Positions 59,398 to 64,000 of a DNA stretch of 64,000 nt are shown one piece after another. The notes beneath the pieces are model-generated. The model worked only from the letters and a program-made list of their open reading frames with translations, had not been told where the DNA came from and searched no databases. This stretch comes from Chloroflexota bacterium (GTDB lineage Bacteria; Chloroflexota; Anaerolineae; Aggregatilineales; Phototrophicaceae): positions 1 through 64,000 of the forward strand of contig JAIUNI010000011.1 in NCBI GenBank assembly GCA_020161935.1, read 5' to 3'. The stretch's first letter is position 1; each line of letters begins with the position of its first letter. Position numbers and translations under genes: made by a program.

Positions 59398-61659
59398 TTA
59401 ACCACCCGTTTGACCTTCTTGAATCTCCAATGGAATGTAGCCGAGGTTGTTCCACCATTCCGGGAACGGCGCGGCTGGCGCACCGAAGTACGCATCTAGC
59501 ACACGCCGGATAATCGGCGCGGCGGTTTCCGAACCTTCACGCGAATATTCGACCATCGCCGCAATCGCGATCTGTGGGTCATCCTTCGGCGCGTAGGTCA
59601 CGAACCAACCATACGGTTCCGTCCGCCCCGACTGTGCTGTGCCGGTCTTACCACAGGCGATATACGGCGCGTTGTACTGCTCATCATCATAACCGTTGAA
59701 CACGAAAGAAGCTGTGCCGTAAGTCATATCCGAAACGACACCGCACATCCCCTCATGAATAATATCCATCGTTTCTTGCGGTAAGCCCATATCACTTGCC
59801 GCTTTGGGCTGGGCGGTAAAGGTCACCGGCTGCCCGTTCGTTCCGCCCACTTGCTGCACGATATACGGCTGGTAAAGCGTGCCGCCGTTCGCGACCGCCG
59901 CGACCATCCGCGCCATCTGCAAAATCGTGACTTGGATACCGCCTTGTCCGATTGCTTCGTTGATGCCCTGCTCGACACTGTTCGGGTTCGGCAGCGTGCC
60001 GGTCGCTTCTGTTTCCGGCATACCGATGCCCGTTTGTGCGCCAAAGCCCATCCGCTGCGCGTAACTGACCAGCGCGTTCGCCCCACGCAGCGTAAACAAC
60101 CGCGCCCCCATTTCATAGAAGAACGGATTGCATGAAGCCATCAACGCTTGCGAGATCGTCACCGGGCCAGCAGGTTGGCTGAACGGCGACTCAGGGCTTT
60201 CCAGCGCACGCCAGTCCGTACGCACCGGCAGCGTGTCACCATACTTCTGCCCCTTCCATTCCAGCGTGCAGTTAAATGTCGGCTCGGTCATCAGCCCTTC
60301 GGATGCCGCCGCAGCCGTCGTCACAATTTTGAACGTCGAACCGGGGAAGTATTGATCTTGAATCGTCCGGTTCCGCAGCGGGGCGCGAGCATCCGATACG
60401 TTCGTGGCGATTTCATCCGGCGCGGGTGAATCCGTACCGTTGTAAACGTGCGGGTCGAAGAACGGCCAACTGACCATCGCCAGCACTGCCCCCGTTTTCA
60501 CATCCATCACTACCAAACCCGCCCCCGGCGAATGCGCTTGGTTGCCCCAGTTCCCCGCCGCGTAGTTATAAGCATCCGCCATCGCTTGCCCCGCGACCAT
60601 CTGCAAGTTGCTGTCGATGGTCAGCGTAACGGATTGCGGCTGTGTTCCCTGCTTACCACCGAGTTCGCGCAGGATGACGTTGGAAGGTGAGATGACTTGC
60701 AGTACCTGTTCCGGTTGCCCCGCCAACTGCCGTTCATAGAGTTTCTCGACCCCCATCTGCCCGATCAACGCGCCCTCTTGGTAGCCTTGATCGCGCAGCG
60801 AAATGAGCTGGTCTTGCGTCGCGTAAGCGATATAGCCGGTCACATGCGACGCTGCCCCGTTACCCACATACCGGCGGGTATCACGCGGGAAGCGCGTCAC
60901 CACACACGTTTGGTCAAGCTGCGCCCCATACGTCGCATCCGTTTCCTCGTCGATTTCACCGAGGTAGAAAATGGTTTCAGGGTCATAAGCTGCAAAATAC
61001 TGCTCAAGGTCATAACGACGGCGCTTGAGGACATGCCCCAGAAGGTCGAGGCACTCATTTTCACCGAGCATCGTTTGCCGTGCGCCGTACAGCGCAATCA
61101 CGACACCCCCTTGCTCAACCAGCAGGTTCCCATTCCGGTCATAAATATTCCCGCGTGGCAGCGCCCGTGACCGTACAATGACCTGCGAACCACCCACAAG
61201 GCCGTTCACGATGTCCATACTCGACCACGCGATACCCCACTTACCCTGTGTTTGGATTAACCGCAGGGTGCGGTTGCTATCGGCAATCGTGCCAAACACG
61301 GGCGAGGTGAACTCGACATCATAGGTAATCGCAGCCGAAGCACCCTGCGTCGCCACCTTGTTGAAGGTGTACAGGATGTCATCCGCCGCGATTTTGCCCA
61401 TCGCGTCTTGGTAAATTTTCTGGAACACAGGGAAGGTGTATTCTTGCTGGCTGCGCGGGCTGAGTGCGCCATACATCGCTTCATAATTGGCGGTCTTCCA
61501 ATTATCGAGGAAGCCTTTGGCGACATCCTCCGGCGAACTCGCGAGTTGCAAAATCGGGACGATACTGCTGCCGCCCGCCGATGGGCTGGACGCACCACCA
61601 CACGCCGCCAGAAAGGTCAGCAGGAAAAATGTCAAAAACGAAAGTTTACGATGCGGCAT
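59398..61659 (-). CDS. Penicillin-binding protein transpeptidase, NTF2-like N-terminal domain, lipoprotein
   Basis: 753 residues. A lipobox (LTFFLLTFLAAC-GG) follows the signal peptide, so it is likely a membrane-anchored lipoprotein. Residues 40-155 form an NTF2-like MecA N-terminal domain (VAKGFLDNWKTANYEAMYGALSP). The PBP dimerisation region follows (SRALPRGNIYDRNGNLLVEQGG), then the transpeptidase with S441-TFK (FPGSTFKIV), S509-C-N and K671-TG (CGKTGTAQ). It cross-links peptidoglycan outside the cell. MecA-like architecture does not by itself imply beta-lactam resistance. GAGGCGGGTTGT precedes the ATG. Confidence 0.93.
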   Translation of the reverse strand: MPHRKLSFLTFFLLTFLAACGGASSPSAGGSSIVPILQLASSPEDVAKGFLDNWKTANYEAMYGALSPRSQQEYTFPVFQKIYQDAMGKIAADDILYTFNKVATQGASAAITYDVEFTSPVFGTIADSNRTLRLIQTQGKWGIAWSSMDIVNGLVGGSQVIVRSRALPRGNIYDRNGNLLVEQGGVVIALYGARQTMLGENECLDLLGHVLKRRRYDLEQYFAAYDPETIFYLGEIDEETDATYGAQLDQTCVVTRFPRDTRRYVGNGAASHVTGYIAYATQDQLISLRDQGYQEGALIGQMGVEKLYERQLAGQPEQVLQVISPSNVILRELGGKQGTQPQSVTLTIDSNLQMVAGQAMADAYNYAAGNWGNQAHSPGAGLVVMDVKTGAVLAMVSWPFFDPHVYNGTDSPAPDEIATNVSDARAPLRNRTIQDQYFPGSTFKIVTTAAAASEGLMTEPTFNCTLEWKGQKYGDTLPVRTDWRALESPESPFSQPAGPVTISQALMASCNPFFYEMGARLFTLRGANALVSYAQRMGFGAQTGIGMPETEATGTLPNPNSVEQGINEAIGQGGIQVTILQMARMVAAVANGGTLYQPYIVQQVGGTNGQPVTFTAQPKAASDMGLPQETMDIIHEGMCGVVSDMTYGTASFVFNGYDDEQYNAPYIACGKTGTAQSGRTEPYGWFVTYAPKDDPQIAIAAMVEYSREGSETAAPIIRRVLDAYFGAPAAPFPEWWNNLGYIPLEIQEGQTGG

Positions 61660-61765
61660 ACAACCCGCCTCTTAATCTAGTAAACACAAACGTGCTTACT
61701 ATAACGGCGGCGACGTGGTGCGTAAAGACAGCGTTGGCTAATCGTTGGGTTAGAAATTGCCGAAT

Positions 61766-61990
61766 TTACTGGCTGCTGACGTTGATCGAGGTCGTGTCGT
61801 CGCGCTGTTTCGCCGCGTCCTCACCCTCGGCTTTGAGGGGCATCATGCCCGTAATCCCGCCGCTGTCAAATTCCGGCAGCGTGGGCGGTTGGGGTGGCTC
61901 ATGTGCGGCTTCCGGTCGAATCTCGACGCGCTGGATAACCCCGGTTTCGGTTCCGGTACGGCGTTTCAATTCCGGTTTATCGTGGCCCAT
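61766..61990 (-). CDS. Small hypothetical protein, uncertain
   Basis: 74 residues, hydrophilic, with MGHDKPELKRRTGTETG and a Pro/Glu-rich tail. It has a GGAG 9 nt before the ATG and lies between the SDR gene and the penicillin-binding protein gene on the same strand. There is no family match, and the codon pattern is compatible with coding but not decisive. Confidence 0.45.
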   Translation of the reverse strand: MGHDKPELKRRTGTETGVIQRVEIRPEAAHEPPQPPTLPEFDSGGITGMMPLKAEGEDAAKQRDDTTSINVSSQ

Positions 61991-62094
61991 TTCAAGCTGC
62001 TCCCCACATTGGTTAACAAAGCGATTGTAGCCCAGTTTGTAATGTTGAGTCTACCGTGTAGGACTTTAGTACCAGTTCGTCGGGTAATCGTGGG

Positions 62095-62961
62095 TTAAGC
62101 CGGTACACTGATGCCCGTCATTTGCTCGCTAATCGCCCACAGCCGTTTCTGCGCCGCCTCGTCATAAGACACTGCCGACGATTGGTGCGGCTTCGACTTA
62201 TCGAAGTATTTACCCGTAACATGGGCTGCATCCGGCGACGAAGCCAAATAGACACTCGTCTTTGCACCGTCTGTAGGCTTAAGCGCGAACAGCGTAGCCA
62301 CATTCATCGCCACGCGCATCAATCCGCTGTTGTTGCGTCCGAAGCCAGTATTCACAAAACCGGGGTGCAGCACGTTCGCCGTAACCCCCGTACCCGCCAA
62401 CCGTCGCGCCAGCTCATACGTGAACATGATATTCATTAGCTTCGATTGAGAGTAGGAGCGAAAGCCACCCATACCGTAGTTATGCTTGCTTTGCAGGTCG
62501 TCAAAATCCAATCGAGCCATCCCATGTGCATCCGAGGCCACATTAACGATACGCGACGGCGCGTTCGCCTTTAGCCTATCCAGCAGCAGATTCGTCAGCA
62601 AGAAATAGCTCAGGTGATTCAGTGCGAAGGTCATCTCGTAACCGTCCACCGTTTCTTGTCGGGTGCTGAACACCCCACCGGCGTTATTCAGCAGCACATC
62701 CAAACGCGGGAACTTCTGCTTAAACTCGCCTGCTACCCGCCGTACTTCCGCCATCGACGACAAATCCGCCACCAGCGCGTGAACATCTGGGTTGCCGCTC
62801 GCCGCTTGAATCTCGCGAACAGTCTCCGCCGTTTTGGTGGCGTTACGCCCGATGATGACGACCTGTGCGCCCTTTTGGGCTAGCTCCGCTGCCGCGACCT
62901 TGCCGATGCCGTTGGTCGCGCCGCTAATCAATACCGTTTTGCCCGGCATTTCAGCCGCCAT
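62095..62961 (-). CDS. Short-chain dehydrogenase/reductase, retinol dehydrogenase-like
   Basis: 288 residues. The NAD(P) site is ISGATNGIGKVAAAELAQKGAQVVIIGRN, the NNAG motif lies in VLLNNAGGVF, and the catalytic serine and Y-x-x-x-K follow in IVNVASDAHGM and FRSYSQSKLMNIMF. The C-terminal HPGFVNTGFGRN is typical of the RDH/WW-oxidoreductase group. Oxidoreductase on a hydrophobic alcohol or ketone; substrate unknown. An AGGTTGGACAG site precedes the ATG. Confidence 0.92.
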   Translation of the reverse strand: MAAEMPGKTVLISGATNGIGKVAAAELAQKGAQVVIIGRNATKTAETVREIQAASGNPDVHALVADLSSMAEVRRVAGEFKQKFPRLDVLLNNAGGVFSTRQETVDGYEMTFALNHLSYFLLTNLLLDRLKANAPSRIVNVASDAHGMARLDFDDLQSKHNYGMGGFRSYSQSKLMNIMFTYELARRLAGTGVTANVLHPGFVNTGFGRNNSGLMRVAMNVATLFALKPTDGAKTSVYLASSPDAAHVTGKYFDKSKPHQSSAVSYDEAAQKRLWAISEQMTGISVPA

Positions 62962-63311
62962 CTGTCCAACCTTTCGCTGGCTGTCCTAAAGAATAGCTCT
63001 ATTATAAGTTCAACCGGGGCTTTCGATAAGCTGCTAAAACGGCTAGGCACAACGTATCTGCGCCATACGATTGACCGGAAAGCGTGTTCAAGGAGGTCGA
63101 TCCATTGCTGTAGGGAGGAGGCACGCCTCCTCCATCTCCCCCGACCTAAACCCTTTCTTCTCGTAGGGCAGGGTATGTGACCTTCCTGTATGGCTCCCTC
63201 ACCCTGAGAGCTAGCAGCGGAAGGAGCCTGCGACCGTGCTGATGTGGGCTAGGGATAAGGACTGCTGGCGGAAGGTTTTAACGACCTGCCGGGAGTGAAT
63301 GCTGTAGAAAA
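62962..63311. other. Intergenic region with a degenerate repeat
   Basis: No gene. At 63190-63265 the sequence CTCCCTCACCCTGAGAGCTAGCAGCGGAAGGAGCCTGCGACCG resembles the inner part of the MITE-like element copies without their terminal repeats. Confidence 0.6.
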
Positions 63312-64000
63312 CTAGGTCGCGAACGGCGCGTTAAGCTGCTCGGCGAAGGTTGAAAGCGGAATTTCCGACTGCTGCGGACCAGCCGCATACGCAGCCACCT
63401 GATAGGGGTCGAAGAAGAAAATGATCGAATCTGGAGTCAACACCCAACTCTGGTAATTATCCGGGTTCATCCCCGTTCCCGCCTCAATCGTCGCCGCGTC
63501 GGTCATCTCCGTCAGGCGCGTGTTCAGGTCATCCTGCACCAACGTCGAAATCATATCCCACGGAACACTGCCCCCAACGAACAGGTCAGCCAATTGCAAC
63601 TGCGTACCGGTCGCCACATCAAACGTGAACGCGGTATGCCCGCTGTTCGGGTGCGCCCCGCCGGTATAGAAGCTGGTGGTAAACAGAACCGAGCGAATGT
63701 CATCCGAGAATTGATATGTCTCGTGGCTGATACCCATCCACCAGTTATTGACGTGCGAGGGCAGTGTGTAATCCGGCGCATACGATGAAATGAACGCCTG
63801 TTGTTGGTCAGCGATAAACGCATCAATCACGGCGGATGCTTCTGGATAAGCCGCCAATTCCAGCGGGTAACCCACGTCCACCGTGACCCCGACGGTGATT
63901 ACACAGGTGTTGGTGTCTGCGTCCCACATGCCGTCCTTCGCGTAACAGTCGTCCTCCTGCGCGGCAGCCGGCATCAGACCAAACGTGAATACAGTGATGA
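63312..64000 (-). CDS. Secreted DUF3298/DUF4163-like protein, 5' end beyond the window
   Basis: The gene continues past the right edge: the frame is open through the last window bases and the translated end ITVFTFGLMPAAAQ-EDD is a signal-peptide tail. The 220 visible residues start after it and include YPEASAVIDAFIADQQQAFIS, TTSFYTGGAHPNSGHTAFTFDVATGTQLQLADLF and SIIFFFDPYQVAAYAAGPQ, which match the DUF3298 (RsiV C-terminal like) peptidoglycan-binding fold. It is exported. Function unknown; similar domains occur in RsiV anti-sigma proteins that bind lysozyme. Confidence 0.8.
   Translation of the reverse strand, partial: ITVFTFGLMPAAAQEDDCYAKDGMWDADTNTCVITVGVTVDVGYPLELAAYPEASAVIDAFIADQQQAFISSYAPDYTLPSHVNNWWMGISHETYQFSDDIRSVLFTTSFYTGGAHPNSGHTAFTFDVATGTQLQLADLFVGGSVPWDMISTLVQDDLNTRLTEMTDAATIEAGTGMNPDNYQSWVLTPDSIIFFFDPYQVAAYAAGPQQSEIPLSTFAEQLNAPFAT

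Noticed and set aside
1..64000. rRNA, tRNA, riboswitch or replication origin
   Set aside because: No stretch with conserved tRNA or rRNA features, DnaA boxes or riboswitch-like pattern was recognised by eye; a covariance-model search would be needed to exclude tRNAs.

Overview
The window looks like a piece of chromosome from a moderately GC-rich member of the Chloroflexota, probably Anaerolineae-like. This is inferred from the mix of protein architectures: TIR-WD40-SH3, DUF2723/GT39-type giant membrane proteins, an NTF2-like plus transpeptidase lipoprotein, PP2C/STAS signalling, Uma2 proteins and secreted SH3 and thrombospondin-3 proteins. No rRNA, tRNA, ribosomal protein or other universal marker was recognised, so the placement is tentative. 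About sixty protein genes are supported on both strands, mostly as single genes or two- to five-gene runs with good Shine-Dalgarno sites.

Left part (1-3,400) is accessory DNA: a 7-bp tandem repeat array, an IS5-family insertion sequence with a probable programmed -1 frameshift, an HNH nuclease gene cut at its 3' end by that element, its overlapping upstream partner gene, and a 178-bp MITE-like element that recurs at about 34.0-34.2 kb. From 3.5 to 16.9 kb lie a TIR/WD40/SH3 membrane protein, a MOSC protein, a CocE-type hydrolase, an aminotransferase, a class C serine hydrolase, a SRPBCC protein, an amidase, a lone ABC ATPase, an HxlR regulator divergent from an NAD(P)-binding oxidoreductase with a clear operator candidate, and a LuxR-type response regulator. 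From 17.2 to 30.4 kb are a VOC protein, a two-domain thioredoxin, an O-antigen ligase/TPR protein, a secreted SH3 protein, a sigma factor operon ending in a pentapeptide-repeat protein, and two tandem glycosyltransferase-like membrane proteins that share an almost identical 3' end.

From 30.6 to 42.9 kb follow a sulfatase-fold hydrolase, an antitoxin-like small protein, a DUF1624 membrane protein, AT-richer genes of unknown role, an endonuclease III, a U32 peptidase, a Uma2 gene plus a truncated copy, and an orphan PAAR-like DUF4280 protein. From 42.9 to 51.5 kb are two Ada-type alkylation repair proteins (one lacking the methylphosphotriester domain), two secreted proteins, a PEP mutase/isocitrate lyase-family protein, a large TPR protein and a GNAT pair. 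The 51.7-58.6 kb block is a coherent signalling cluster: STAS antagonist, GAF-SpoIIE phosphatase, RsbW-like kinase, CheY-like receiver and a 1376-residue hybrid histidine kinase with five PAS domains. The right end carries a penicillin-binding protein, an SDR enzyme and a secreted protein whose signal peptide runs off the window.

Recurrent non-coding structure is notable: 7-bp repeats at three intergenic sites, a GGGGTTTGCC/GGCAAACCCC hairpin at several gene ends, a dispersed AACCGCCAAGTCGCCAAG repeat, and the MITE-like element. Nothing here is a clearly new defence or metabolic system; the best leads are the sigma/pentapeptide operon, the HNH two-gene module, the MITE family and the gene-conversion tract in the membrane protein pair.
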